Shown: positions 35,168-46,870 of the stretch, piece by piece | Layout of the letters: every line of letters begins with the position of its first letter | Numbering within the stretch: position 1 is the first letter of the stretch | Assembly: GCA_033964015.1 (NCBI GenBank) | Contig: CM066920.1 | Span: forward strand, 1,054,001-1,118,000 | Source of the DNA: Scolanthus callimorphus | Taxonomy: Eukaryota > Cnidaria > Anthozoa > Actiniaria > Edwardsiidae | Length of the DNA stretch: 64,000 nt | Direction of reading: 5' to 3' | The notes under the pieces: generated by a model | Seen by the model: only the letters and a program-made list of their open reading frames with translations | What the model was told of the DNA's origin: nothing | Database searches by the model: none | Translations under genes and position numbers: made by a program

Positions 35168-35259
35168 CCAGATTATAGCTATAGTCGTAGGTGATGTTTA
35201 GGTGCAAATTCAGGGGAGGCTCTGGTGACAGCCATTTTAAGACCTTCGCTGATAATTAA

Positions 35260-35419
35260 GCAATAAAAGTACTTTCCGCGTGCTCTCTGGTTTCTTACAA
35301 ACACGAGGGGGATGTTGGGAGAACTGATCGGCGAGTGTCTTTCAAGTTTGATCAGTTCGACCAACATTCCCCGAGTGTTTGTAAGAAACAGAGAGCACGC
35401 GGAAAGTACTTTTATTGCT
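35260..35419. mobile_element. foldback, arms about 70 bp
   Basis: GCAATAAAAGTACTTTCCGC and GTGCTCTCTG at the left are reverse-complemented at the right, followed inward by TTGATCAGTTCGACCAAC-type sequence. The flanks (GGGGAGGCTCTGGTGACAGC near 35213 and CTCGTACCCAGAGCC near 35606) resemble the ends of the 28276 element, so this may be a diverged relative of it. Confidence 0.75.
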
Positions 35420-35812
35420 TTTAGAAAATAACATACACACGCGCGACATCGTTGCGTGACAATCGTGTTTCTCAGGTCTCTTACAAACACGCCTTTTAAC
35501 CAATCAGAATGCGCACATTCACCATATAAAATAGGTGTTATTTTTTAATGAACGTCGGAGCATGCGTTGAAAGGTCTTTCTCCCAACGGCGCCTTATCCA
35601 TCATCTCGTACCCAGAGCCTACGGTCGTCTGAGCCAGCGGCGACAATCCTATGGATCCTAGATCCTTCATATATGGTACACTATAGTGTCCTTCTGTATT
35701 TCCTCGTTCTATAAAACGTTCTCAAGATTAGATTAAGGATTTGGTTCCTTGCCACTTGCGCGCGCATTCTAATTGCGTTATCACGAAAACGAAGGGCGCG
35801 AAAAATTCTTCC

Positions 35813-36014
35813 CAATAGACCTCCTCAGCTTGGGCGTAATGTTGTCCCATTTCAGATCACGTGTCATTAATTTGAATAATCTTTCTTTGTTTGGGATGCT
35901 TCCATATTCATGTATGCTTCGATGCGTAGCAGAAGAAGAAAGAAAGAATACTCATGGGAATGCCATGTGATCTGAAATGGGACAACATTACGCCCAAGCT
36001 GAGGAGGTCTATTG
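35813..36014. mobile_element. TIR element, about 50 bp arms
   Basis: CAATAGACCTCCTCAGCTTG, GGCGTAATGTTGTCCCATTT and CAGATCACGTG at the left are repeated in reverse complement at the right almost without change. The interior is about 95 bp. Confidence 0.85.
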
Positions 36015-36570
36015 CGCAGATGCTACATGATAACGTGCGCTTTCGCTTGGTAAAGTCCTATATCGGATTCATTCGATTCTAAAAAACTCCTGTGTACTTT
36101 TATTTCCGCATTTGAGGAAAATGTTTTAATTTTTTTGTTATTTCCTCCAGTCAGTGAACGCTTATTTTAATAGCCTTGTCCATATCCTTGTTAGGGTATA
36201 ATCTTGTCATACATGTACTAGCCAACTTTGTCCTTGCTTGATCTCAAGAGCAATGGACAGACAGACATTCAAATTGGCCAGGTTTGCCTTCTGGCGAAAC
36301 AGTCGTAGATATATTTGGCCAATTGTTCTTTTTAGGTGAAATTAATTCTTGAAAGTTATATATAGTTTTATTTAGTTTTTGAAAAAGGTTCCGTTCACTA
36401 GAATACTAGAGAACATTGCCCGCGGAAGTAGAGGGGGGCCGGGGGAGCTTATAAGAAAGACTGTTTCACCAAAATGGGGGAATGATATACAGAAAATGTA
36501 TGAAAATTTTTCAAAAAGCCTCTCTCCAACCCCTCCCCCACCGTGGGCCGTGAGAGTTCCCGACGTCAGT

Positions 36571-37158
36571 TTACCGCTCCTCACTTCTGCTTTCTTCCTC
36601 ACTTTCAGCCTCTTCCTCCGAGACCACTTGTTCATAAGATGGCGGGTTTGCTGGGTTTTCTGCTGCTTCCATATAAGGTGGTATTTCAAGCTCGGGTGGT
36701 TGGGTGACGGCTATCTCGTAAGGGGGAGGTGGGTCACGCAATGGCGGGCCCGTCACGTTTGGAATGACCCAAGGACCATAAGGAGGACCGTTGTTACTCT
36801 CATCAACATAGTCAGGTGGTGCGTCACCTGTTGGGTATGGCATACTTGCGTTACCTGATCTAACAGGCCTGCGTGATTGTCTACTGCTGTTGCGTGATCT
36901 TTGCAAAACTTTACAAAGGAATACCGCAAACCCTCCAGTTACTAATAATATAATGCCAACGACTTTAGGAGCAAGCCCATCGAATAATGAGCCAAGAATC
37001 AGCAGCACTATTCCGAGTGTTATTGCAATAAACAGTAACAATCTTCCGATAACTTCGCAACTTTTGGAAGGAGTTGGCCGCATTCGTCTCTGTGTTCTAC
37101 GTGTTGCTTCGGTATGAACAGCTCCGTTGCTCCCAGAGGAATGAGGAACCGTACACAT
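36571..37158 (-). CDS. two-membrane-segment PPxY protein A, 195 aa
   Basis: Single open frame. Residues about 37-57 and 65-84 are hydrophobic (IGRLLLFIAITLGIVLLIL and VVGIILLVTGGFAVFL). A basic patch follows, then a proline-rich tail with PPDY (114), DPPPPYEIA (142-150) and PPSY (172), and a Glu-rich end. PPxY motifs bind WW domains, as in NEDD4-family ubiquitin ligases, so an adaptor role is plausible but inferred. It lies about 830 bp from a paralogue on the same strand with the same layout. The start is the first ATG. I do not recognise a named family. Confidence 0.75.
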   Translation of the reverse strand: MCTVPHSSGSNGAVHTEATRRTQRRMRPTPSKSCEVIGRLLLFIAITLGIVLLILGSLFDGLAPKVVGIILLVTGGFAVFLCKVLQRSRNSSRQSRRPVRSGNASMPYPTGDAPPDYVDESNNGPPYGPWVIPNVTGPPLRDPPPPYEIAVTQPPELEIPPYMEAAENPANPPSYEQVVSEEEAESEEESRSEER

Positions 37159-37989
37159 TCTTCTTTCTACTTCTCGTTTCTCTAAATTGTAAACACTTTT
37201 GTATAAGAACAGTCACAAGGAGGGTGGGAGGCCAGCCATGCAGTCCTTGCTGATGTTACGATCAAAACAGAATTCCATCCAAAAATGGCTCCAATATGAC
37301 TAGTTGAATGATCTTAGCTTTTCGTGTAACTCGCCGTTTTGCTGCGTTCTGGCATCAAGTTCTACATCAGCTTTCTCGTTACTCTTCCCGGCAATGTAAC
37401 AGCACTAAGTTTGAAGTCTTTCCAATTAGCACATGAAACAAATAATTGTCGTTCCTTAATGTCGCTTTCTGTTACGGATCGATACGCAAGAGAAGAGTTT
37501 AGAAACAATGCGGATATTGCTCGTCCATATGGAGATGAAGAATGATTTTAATATTCCTTTGTTCCACCTAATCCAGTACCTTGACTATAGCGTGTATTAA
37601 GATCGCGGAAAAAGTTGGTAACTTGCGTGAGACTAAAACGCTTGCCAGAGAAATATGAAAAATATTTAATTCAAACGTGCACACCCACATATTACAATTC
37701 ATGTCAAAATGGAAATTAGGGTAACTTGGCCAAAGTGTGGAAAGCTGAAGTGTTGTACTTAATGACCTTGATCTCACTCGAGTGCAAAATATTTTTCGAT
37801 CATTATTCTTGTTTAAAAAAAAGGCAACTGCCAACGTGACAAAATATTCGCCGAAAAAGCGTATTAGTAGAAACGCACTTGAAAGTACGCGCTAAAATGA
37901 TAAACAATAAAAGCTGTTTTGGTATCGAAAATGCCTGCGAAGCAGTTCATTGGGCAGCATGTGAGTCAGTTCCTTCAAGTCGTGGCAAA

Positions 37990-38484
37990 TTACGAGACTA
38001 AAGGCCCGACGTATCGTCCGAGGTACCCCTCTTTCTCTCCCTTCATCAGACATGGCACGATTTGGCGTGTACGATCGGAATTACAAGAAAGGCCATCGGT
38101 TGTCTCTATGTATGTTGGTGGTGGTATTCCTAGCACTGCTGGTTGTATCAGTATAGCTAGCTCATAGGGTGGTGGTGGGTCACCTAATGGGACGTCACTG
38201 TTAATCACAAAAGCATGATTGGTGTTACCCTCTTCATAGTCAGGTGGAGGTAAATCTTGAGTTTGACTCACGTTACGATCCTCGGGTCGGACTGACTGTC
38301 TCCGTAGCTTTAACAGTACTGCGACAAATGTAACAAAGGTTCCCGTACTAAGCAACACCATGCCTAGTATTTTGGAAACAGACTGCTCGTATACAAATCC
38401 AGGAATTATGAGCACAACACCCGTCGTCAGAGCAATAAAGAAGATCGATCTCAAGATGATTTGATAAGTTTTGTAAGAAGCCAT
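37990..38484 (-). CDS. two-membrane-segment PPxY protein B, 164 aa, paralogue of A
   Basis: Single open frame. It has hydrophobic segments at about 9-30 and 36-58, a basic stretch KLRRQSVR, then PPDYEE (80), GDPPPPYELA (101-110) and PPTYIE (122). The PPxY order and the DPPPPYE core match protein A. It lacks the basic N-terminal extension and the acidic C-terminus of A. The N-terminus is almost entirely membrane-spanning, so it starts close to the bilayer. Tandem duplication of one ancestor is the simplest explanation. Confidence 0.72.
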   Translation of the reverse strand: MASYKTYQIILRSIFFIALTTGVVLIIPGFVYEQSVSKILGMVLLSTGTFVTFVAVLLKLRRQSVRPEDRNVSQTQDLPPPDYEEGNTNHAFVINSDVPLGDPPPPYELAILIQPAVLGIPPPTYIETTDGLSCNSDRTRQIVPCLMKGEKEGYLGRYVGPLVS

Positions 38485-38863
38485 TCTCTTGTGTTAGCAG
38501 TTTATCGAAGCATTGTATTGGGTTTCCCTATGTAAATCACAGATTTTCGATCGACTCTCGAACTTCCTTCTTGGCTCCACTTCTCCCTTGAAACTAATAT
38601 AACTACTGAAGCTAATATTCGGATCGTTATCCAAATGGCGCTTTTACAAATACGTCATGATATTATGACTCTTCCGCCTTTTTTTTTGATATCAAAATAT
38701 GTCTTGAATTTCAGAATATTTGGTTTGACTGGTTTCTATTTGAGGGGATTGATTGAGGGGCTCCCCTTCAACTTTAATATCAAAATATGCTTTAATTAGA
38801 TATTCAGTTTCACTTCGAGGGGGAAAGCCCGAGGGGGGACTTCCCCTATGCTTTTTTTTTAGA

Positions 38864-39055
38864 TAGAGCAGATTTCGTATGACTGTGAAAAGTGTCGCGG
38901 TACGGCGCGGTACTGTCGCGGTGGCGGTACGGAACCTGGCCTGCTGTAGATGGAATAAAATCGCCAATGAAATCGCGTAGTCGCGGTACGGTCACGGTCG
39001 CGGCGCGGAACAACTTTGTGGCGGTACTTTTCACAGTCATACGAAATCTGCTCTA
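38864..39055. mobile_element. TIR element, 30 bp ends
   Basis: TAGAGCAGATTTCGTATGAC then TGTGAAAAGT at the left; exact reverse complement at the right. The interior is rich in CGGTACGG and TCGCGG repeats, unlike the surrounding AT-rich sequence. Confidence 0.85.
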
Positions 39056-39099
39056 GGTTTATTTAAAACATTGCAACCATTAGGGTTGAATTACGCTAG

Positions 39100-40832
39100 T
39101 TTACAATAATAAATACTACTAATAATACATTTATAATAATAAAACTAATAACTATGATCGTCGGGAAAAATTATACTTAACAACCCTAGGGATAGCAAAC
39201 AGGGCGAGGTCCATGGCAAATGTACTCCTAAGAGATAGGAAATTGTTTCTGATCCCAGTCAATCAGTTCACAATTTAAAACTACTAAATTGTATATCGTC
39301 CCATAGGGGCCTCGTAGTCACCAACATCCGATCCTAGGCATGCACCCGATGCGCCTCCTCGTTCTTGGCATATTTAGATTTGGTTGTTCCAAAAGCGGAA
39401 ACTGGCAGAAAAATCTGCAAAAAGCATAAACTGAACATCTACCAAAAGCGCGGAAACTGGCAGAAATTTCTGTGAAAAGTGGAAACTGGCACAAAAATTC
39501 CCCAAAGCAGAAACTGGTAGAAAAAGTAGTCTCCGTCCAAAAGGTGTCGTGCGACATTTTACAAGCCACAGAACTATTCTACGTACATTTGGGTTGGAAC
39601 ACCTGAAGGTTGAAATCAAACCTGCTGGCTGTTTATTTTACTGTGCGACTACGTCAACCGGGCCATCCCGTAAAAAGCTGGTCATTTAGAGATTCAAACC
39701 ATTTTACGGAAATTTATTACCTCCAATACATCTGACGATGAGTATTTAAGTGTTTTGAAGTTATTTCTGCTCATAATTTTCACAATTTTAAGAGAAAAGC
39801 GAATATTTCGACGTTTGAGATCTCAAGAAAGTCAAGATCCTTTGTTCTGTACTCGCTTTCTGAATGGCTAACTTGCTACAAAATGGCCCGGTTGACGAAG
39901 TCGCACAGTAATATATTTAGCTCCTTTGCGTTATTTTATTTATTTTGCCTCTAATTCGAAAGTAAAAATCCATAAAATGACTTTTTTCCTGAAATTCATT
40001 CGATCATGATACAGTCCTAAAGTTTCTAAAGCCTCAAATGACGCTTCAACCTTTTTCCTAGGCTTCAATTATTTTGTATTGCTCGCCATAACACGCTTTT
40101 TCTAGCACTAACATTTTAGGTCAAATTTTCACCTTCGCGAACTCCTGACCCCGCACGATTTAAGATATCGGCGTCAAATTTTCTGTGTCATTAGAAAATG
40201 ATAACAACGGAAAAACCGTGTTGAGGGAATTCTTATTTTTTTCTTGAAAAAGATTTTATGATAAATTTTGCGGCCACAAACTGTAAAAAATGCGACTTTC
40301 AACTTCGCGACCTAATATTTTCGTAAATATGCAAAATATCGAAAATTGCTTTTACACGGTATTGCAGTTCATTTCTCCGAGAATAAAATCCGACAAAGTG
40401 TAAAATTGTACAACAAACCGCTAGTGGTCTGGAGCTCCTCAAGTAAACAAAGTAGTTTTTAGTTCGGGGTCTTAAAAATACAAGAAAAAATTAAACTTCG
40501 ATAAACTAAACAACATCATAAGATAGAGCAGTCTTTTAGCTTTAAAATGATGTATAGCTGATATCACAGCATAAATTGCGACGCGACCAGAATCTTTTTT
40601 CCAAAGGCACCCCTCACGGGTTTACAGAGACCTTAATTTAGGTTGCGTGAAGTTAAATTACGTTAATAACTATGAGCGTTAATTTCCTATAATACGGTCC
40701 AAAACGAATTTTTTTATTGATGTACAAATTACACAAACAGCAATGAAAGAAACAGGCCGCTATTCAGTTTTTGAATTTTATTCTTCCTAAAAGTTCTTGA
40801 ACAAGGTATTCATTTTGTTATGATCGGGTGGT
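39100..40832. other. intergenic, AT-rich, with one TIR element
   Basis: Between the PPxY genes and the 3' end of the NDPK gene. Repeats of GCGGAAACTGGCAGAAA occur at 39397-39520. The TIR element is at 39639-39910. The remainder shows no exon. Confidence 0.45.
39639..39910. mobile_element. 272 bp TIR element
   Basis: TACTGTGCGACTACGTCAAC then CGGGCCAT at the left; ATGGCCCGGTTGACGAAGTC then GCACAGTA at the right. The ends differ by one or two bases. It is non-coding. Confidence 0.82.
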
Positions 40833-43800
40833 CTAGTTCTCGTATATGTATTTGTATGTGTTGGGCGTCCAGTCCACCAACTCCTTCTTGCCAAACCACA
40901 GGTCTATCTCTTTGTTGGCGCTCTCTACTGAGTCGCTGCCGTGAATTATGTTCCTGGCGAAAAAAGAGAAGCATTTGACCATATTGAGTAGGGCGGGGAG
41001 AGGTTTTGGGCAAAGGCTTGATAGACTAACTATCAATAAACCGCATGGTTTCATAGACTGAGCATCAAAAATAGACAAAACAAACAACCAGAAATTGCCT
41101 TCGGGTTTCTGGCTTTCTTTTTTAACTTGTGTTAGACTAGAATAACACACAAGAGCTGTTTACGGTTTGCTACAAACCCCTAAGACTAAGAATGAAAGAT
41201 CTAAAAGTTCTACAAAAGTAAAAGCTGCAGAAATCCCTTACCTTCCAATGTGAACGCAGAAATCTCCACGAATTGTTCCTGGCTTGGAATTAGCCTTACA
41301 GGAGATGAAAATTATTTTAAAACGTTTTAATCTAACTTGAATCCCAGGGTGAGCGATCCCAGAGCTGCCTGGAACAGGCCTGGAACTCTGGGGCGGGTAC
41401 CCTATAACTGAAGCTCAGAGAACAGGGTGACATTCTAAAATATGGAATTCCAGGGTGGGTTATCAAGAATTCCAGGGTGGGTTAACACAAATTCCAGGGT
41501 GGTCATTCAGAAATAACAAGGGGGTTGGTGAGAAAGACTCAAACTTTCCAGGGTTGGTGGCAAAAACTGGGGTCCCTGAAGTGCAGATGTGTTGTGTTAA
41601 CTGCCCAATGCATGGATAACAGTCATGGTTTTGTAATGGCTGAACATAATTCGCCTTTGTCACATGGCAGCCATTTTGGATTTTTTCTTACAGAAATGAC
41701 TATGCGTGGGTGAGCTTACATGCTTGGCCTCGGTTTCATGACTGCTTCGCTGTATTAAAAATCCAAGATGGCTGCCGTGTGACAAAGGGGAATTTGTAAA
41801 AGAGATTGTATAACTAATCTGAAATTTTCACACTTATGGATGTCTTCTATTTTCCTGAATGGCATTTTAAAAATCCTATCTATTATCAGATTATTTCTTA
41901 TCTTTTTCTTTTCATTTCAGTGCAGTTCACAAGAGCTCTTGTGGTATTCCCCTGCAAACCAGCCCTGTTAAGCGGTTTCCTTATTTTCTTCAGTGACTGA
42001 CCACTTGAAGTGAGTGTTCAGTCATACAAAAACACGGAACCTTTGTCCCATCGAGCTTTGCACATTTATTGATGTTTAGGTACTTACTGGGTCAGTTTCG
42101 CCAAGCATAACTCTACCAGTCTTAACAACACCAACTCCTTCCCAGACCTACAGCAAAAGAAGAAAACGAATCATTCTGTAAACAGTATAAATAACTGAAT
42201 GCTCAATGTGAAATATTCTCTTACTAGTGGTTATGCTCATTGTTCTGAAGAGTCTATTTACAGGGTATAGAGGGTTTAGGGGAGAGCTGTAGGAATAGGG
42301 GTAGGGAAGAACTACAGCAAATACTGAGTACCCTACTGTCTTCCTACTGAAAGTGTTTTGTCTAATTCTTTTTCAGATGTCCTGCAAAACTCCTTTTCAG
42401 TACAGATGTGAGGTTACATAAGGTATCTTATGGTTATAATAATGAGCTATTACCATGGCAACAACTGGTCCAGAAGACATAAATTTGACGAGTCCAGGGA
42501 AAAATGGAAGGTGACTTAGGTCTGCATAGTGCTTCTTGAGATGTTCCTCGTCTTGCTGAGAACAATAATTATAATAATAATCACATTAAGTTACACCACA
42601 AATAAGGATTTCATTGAAAAAATACAGTAGTCCTTATAGAAGCCAAGCTGTAGTCTAACAAATGGAACAGAATGCCATTTATTAGTGTGATCTCACCTGG
42701 ACCATTTTCAGGGCAACTAGCTTGAAGCCTTTCTGTTCAAACCTTTTGATGATTTCACCAACCAGACCTCTCTGAACACCATCTGGTTTGACCATGATAA
42801 ATGTCCTTTCATTCTTATTCTGAGATCAAATGCAATATAGTAGGTGTCACTTCAAATACATTAGTACCAAAGTTATAAGTAATAGGAGGCCTTGGAAAGA
42901 AAATACTTAGCCAGGGCTGGACAGAGCCTTGGATTGGTAAATCCTTTTAAAATTGCAAGAGCTTGACAAAGTTTGAACATTTTATGTACTCTTTATAGTC
43001 GGTGAATACGCCTAGGTAGGCTGGCTGCCAAACCACCCAAAGTTTTAAGCAAAATTTCGAAATGCTGAGCTCTGCAGCAGATTTCAGATGACTGCCATGA
43101 GTAATCGGTGATCACTTTGTAATCCTCCTATAGGTTTTATTCAGAATTAGTGTAATCACTTTGTGATCGGTTTCACTACAGTCATATGAAATCCACTCTA
43201 TCGGCATATCAAGGTGCTCTTCCCAGATGCATGATGGATTTTATTTTTTTATTATAGGTGGCAGTGCCAACACCACAAAGAGAAATACGAAAATGAGAAA
43301 GAAGGGGACAAAAATATGGTGCAATGACTTCACCCTGATAGGTAGTGTCATCCAAGATCAAACTAAAATTAATCTACTAGTCGTCTTATAAATCTTGTTT
43401 CCACAGTCTCTTGGTCATTCTGACTGTCAGAGGCTCTGTAAAGCAGTCGAAACTAGAATTACTAAAATATAGGACATTTGACTTTTCCACAAATATTTTG
43501 GTAATAGCAGGGACATCAACCCCAGGACGACTGTCATAAATTCTCCTGGGATAATTTAAGGAAATGTCGCCATTTCAAGGCTGTCTCCAGATCTTTGAAG
43601 TCCTGGGGTTGACATCACTGTCGTCTTATAAAGTTTTACCAGGAGAGGAAGCGAACAAAATCTTGAGACTCGCGGAAAAAACGGGAGATTTGACGTCCTG
43701 ATTCCCAAAACCCCTGTCAGGGTCTGTGTTGTGAAATGAGAAATGTACATCATTTTCAAAAGTGTTTTCATTTTCTGTACAATGTGTACAATACACATGA

Positions 43801-44160
43801 CATGTAAGCTTATATCATCTTCCTGCTCCAGACATAACTTATGTATAAACTGGGAAATTTGTGCAGGACGTTTCGTGAATATAAACCACGACGTTCTCTT
43901 ACCGTCATGCGTGCACCAGCATGTACAGGTGGTGGGATCACAGGCAATCTGTTCTTGTATTCGTACAGTGTTTTAGCAGCGTACAGACCGCCAACTACAG
44001 AGGATGCCCCCAGCAAGAATGGCGCTGCACTCCCCCCAAATACCCGGCGTTTTGCTCCAGAAGACCCCGATTGAAAGCTAAAGGCTCTTCTAGCGATTCC
44101 TGTTCTTAGCATATTACTAGAGACTCTAAGCTGAGCAGCGAATCGCGAAGGCAGGGCCAT
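40833..44160 (-). CDS. nucleoside diphosphate kinase with N-terminal extension, 6 exons
   Basis: Transfers the terminal phosphate between nucleoside triphosphates and diphosphates through a phosphohistidine. Exons: 43903-44160, 42697-42819, 42454-42555, 42088-42147, 41242-41294, 40833-40953. All junctions are GT-AG and the phases close to 239 codons (238 residues). Exon 1 encodes an 86-residue extension: a basic, Ser/Ala-rich start ([13 protein letters not shown]) that looks like a mitochondrial presequence, then a hydrophobic segment [17 protein letters not shown]. The catalytic core follows: [24 protein letters not shown]-type segment ([15 protein letters not shown]), [10 protein letters not shown], and [13 protein letters not shown] with the active-site His. 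The C-terminus is short (YKYIYEN). The family is certain; a mitochondrial location is inferred. Confidence 0.95.
41385..41580. repeat. CCAGGGTGGG-rich dispersed repeat, copy 2
   Basis: Three or more spaced copies of AATTCCAGGGTGGG(T). It lies in the NDPK intron between exons 4 and 5. See also 20309-20460 and 46690-46870. Confidence 0.6.
41648..41793. mobile_element. small TIR element
   Basis: ATTCGCCTTTGTCACATGGC, AGCCATTTTGGAT at the left; ATCCAAGATGGCTGCCGTGT, GACAAAGGGGAAT at the right. The arms are about 33 bp with a few mismatches. It lies in an NDPK intron. Confidence 0.7.
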
Positions 44161-44840
44161 TTTGGGGGAAATTTTGAGGATGGAAATATTTGTTACGAAG
44201 CTTTGGACGTTCGAATCGAAAGGCCGCAGCGTGGATCACGGTGTGGAAAACTGGGAACGAGAAGACAATTTGTTACGAGGGAGGGGTCGGAAGGGGATCT
44301 GAGGGAGACGTGTTTCAATAAAGACGACGACAGAAACCCCCCCAAAATTAATGGCAATATTAATTTTGCGATCATCAAACACATTGGAAGTGTACATGAT
44401 AACATTTTATGCCAATATATCTAAGGATTTCTTTCAAAAAATACTAGCATATTTCCGCTCTCTACCCTGGAGGCTAATAATTTTTGTCATGTACCACGTG
44501 GACAAAATGGCGATCGGCGCGCGATATTCGAGTTCGAAGAAGGAAGAACTACTCCCCCAAAACATGGAGGGGAGCGGAGTTTATACAAGAATTAAGAATA
44601 CAAAAGAATATCCAAGCAGTCTCCTGGTAATATTTTAAGTTCTTGATTCTCTAAGGGAATGTTCAGATCAGTTTCGATGAGCGAGAAGTCTGTGCTGCCA
44701 CACGCGGGTGTTAAAGCATCATTTTTCCGATCATTTGGTAAAACCCCCCAAAATCGCTCCACTGCCATCTTTGTGGACTAAACTTTGAAGTACTGCGATT
44801 CCCGTGTAATTGCTAAGTTGTTGTGTCGACTAAACTTACC
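44161..44840. other. 5' flank of NDPK with ambiguous coding-like segments
   Basis: Presumed NDPK promoter. On the plus strand, 44511-44631 reads MAIGARYSSSKKEELLPQN and continues to a CTG|GTAATA donor, which could be a divergent first exon. On the minus strand an acceptor-like TTACCAG faces the same segment. Neither reading can be confirmed. Confidence 0.3.
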
Positions 44841-45004
44841 AAACACTTTGTTTTGTCTTTGCAGGCGTCTTTCTCTCCGTTTTGATTCGCGAAGAAGGAG
44901 TTTCCTCCTTGATTTTGATCTGATGTACAAAAACTTGGTAAGATTATTATATTAAGAACCAAAAGGCTTCTCCACAGCAGCTCGGAAACACTGCAGGTTC
45001 GCAT
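44840..45004 (-). CDS. possible first exon of a secreted peptide
   Basis: Reads MRTCSVSELLWRSLLVLNII then ILPSFCTSDQNQGGNSF, a signal-peptide-like start, and continues to DKTKCL before a strong donor G|GTAAGT. No downstream exon is certain; a candidate acceptor lies near 44635. The plus strand of the same stretch also carries an acceptor/donor pair (44865-44937), so strand choice is tentative. Confidence 0.3.
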
Positions 45005-45113
45005 ATTGAATTGCAATGTTGGTGAAGTGAGTAAGATAAAAATTATAAATGAACGGTCACAAGGACAGAGTTTTGAAAGGGACTGGGGCGAGACGTGATA
45101 AAAAGAAAATTAT

Positions 45114-45862
45114 TTTAGGGAAGTACGGTACCACCGAAACCTGCCACCTTTTTCAATTTGCCGATATCATGAAATAATTCATGAATCATGGTGAAAACCT
45201 TACCATTGTGCTCTACATGAAAAGAACAACACATTTCTGCAATGTTTGTTTCCAAAAAATATCCATACCCCCCACGGAAGGGTGTTGAGAAATGACCCCC
45301 CCTCCCCTCTGGAATTTCCGAAGAAAAATACAGTGTTTGTATGGAAAAGATCAGGTAAATTGACCCCCCCACCCCTCTGGAATTTCCAATCCCTTCCGTA
45401 GGGGGTATGGATATTTTTGGAAACACGCAATAAATAGACTGATCCCTATTTTGACGATAGCTCCGCCCACTCATAGCAAACAATAGGAAATTTTCCCTAC
45501 GGAATTCAAAATGTCCGAGCAACAAACTTGAATATCGAACATTTTTCAATAACTATTCAGCTTTTCAAGATAAAAATATAAAATCCAAATTGCATGCAAC
45601 AACTTCTAACACCTCCCTGCAATTGGTGTCTTTTCTGCGCTCTATGCCAAAGATAAAATTTGGCTTGTCCGACGTAGCAACAGTAACTTAGGGTATAACA
45701 ATGAATGCGGGATCGGTGAATTGGGGATTTCCCTTATTTGTGCTTTGAGAAAATAAACACTTTGATACCTAGGGGGTCGGAAGTACCCGATACCCCACCA
45801 CCTCATTCACCATCCCTGATACCTATTGAGTACCATTGTTTTAACCTCTTCCCTTAGAGCAC
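45114..45862. mobile_element. rearranged family 2 element with a MITE inserted in it
   Basis: 45175-45243 matches 11640-11703 (AAAACCTTACCATTGTGCTC, ACACATTTCTGCAAT), and 45715-45840 matches 11703-11818 (TCCCTTATTTGTGCTTTGAG, CATTCACCATCCCTG). Between them are the family 1 MITE and about 270 bp not found in the other copy. Confidence 0.65.
45244..45426. mobile_element. MITE-like element, family 1, copy 3, with 5 bp target duplication
   Basis: 183 bp bounded by GTTTCCAAAAAATATCC and GGATATTTTTGGAAAC. GCAAT flanks it on both sides (45239-45243 and 45427-45431). The related uninterrupted site at 11697-11701 has a single GCAAT. Confidence 0.88.
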
Positions 45863-45875
45863 TTCTATGGTTTGT

Positions 45876-46104
45876 AATATGCCATTTGCACTAACTGGGT
45901 CACGTGACCCCAACTACCTCTTAACAAGATGTTTTGTCAAAATCAATTCGAGAAATACAAAGAACCAATTGATATTAGTCAAAAACTCAAGTTTCAGCTT
46001 AAAATCTCTAACCTCGAGCAAATGGCAGCGAGTTGAATTTTCAAGATTTTATTCAGAATGTATGGGATTGGGTCACGTGACCCAGTTAGTGCAAATGGCC
46101 TATT
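45876..46104. mobile_element. TIR element with GGGTCACGTGACCC ends
   Basis: AATATGCCATTTGCACTAAC then TGGGTCACGTGACCC at the left; GGGTCACGTGACCCAGTTAG then TGCAAATGGCCTATT at the right. Each end contains a perfect CACGTG palindrome. It is non-coding, 229 bp. Confidence 0.8.
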
Positions 46105-46689
46105 CCAAAAATGATCCAAACACCTCCTAAAAGTAAATCTTTTAAAGATTTAAAATGTCAGATATTTTTTTCTGTTTTGAGCTACTCACACAAGATACCT
46201 AATGTCATAGACATTGTAATAAGAAAATTGCAATACCTCACTTATGCTTTCCTTGGTATTTTGTAGTCTTATTTTACAATCAACACCTTTGTATAGTACT
46301 GGAGTTTTAACAAATATTGCTTCTCACCACAAACTGCAAAATAGCTTTTTATTAAATGACTATGTTTTACTTGGGCAATCTTCTAACATGTCCATGTCCT
46401 CTTAGTGGAATATATTTCTAGGTATACAGATGGTTTGTTTACTTCTGCAACTGTAATTCATTATGACAATGGTGCTATATCATGGGTCATACCTAGAAGT
46501 GTTTGTCCAGGAGCAAGCACGAAAAATATGTTGATGAGAAAATCAATGCCTTCCATTGGGAAGCCAGATACTTAACACCTAAAAATCACACTGTTACAAA
46601 TCTGAGACAGAAATGTCTTCTGCAAACAATGCTGTTTACTATGTTTGTTAGTGCATTTCACCTTTCTGTTACCTGCTTTCAACAGTGCA

Positions 46690-46870
46690 CCCTTGAAATT
46701 TCTGGGTGTCCCTACCCACCCTGGCATTTCAGTGAATTTTCTGATGAGCAATGTTTAGTCACCCTGGAATTCCATATTTGGGAACACCCACCCCAGAATT
46801 CCAGCCTGCTCCAGGACCACCCACCCTGGCGTTCCAGAGATCCTCAACATTGGGGTGCACAGATTTTATT
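46690..46870. repeat. CCAGGGTGGG-rich dispersed repeat, copy 3 (inverted)
   Basis: Contains CCCACCCTGGCATTTC, CACCCTGGAATTCC and CACCCTGGCGTTCC, the reverse complement of the motif at 20309 and 41385. Open frames here are repeat-derived. Confidence 0.6.

Noticed and set aside
45200..45549. Minus-strand frames of 76 and 144 codons
   Set aside because: They run through the family 1 MITE; equivalent frames appear in the other copies at 8309 and 11938.
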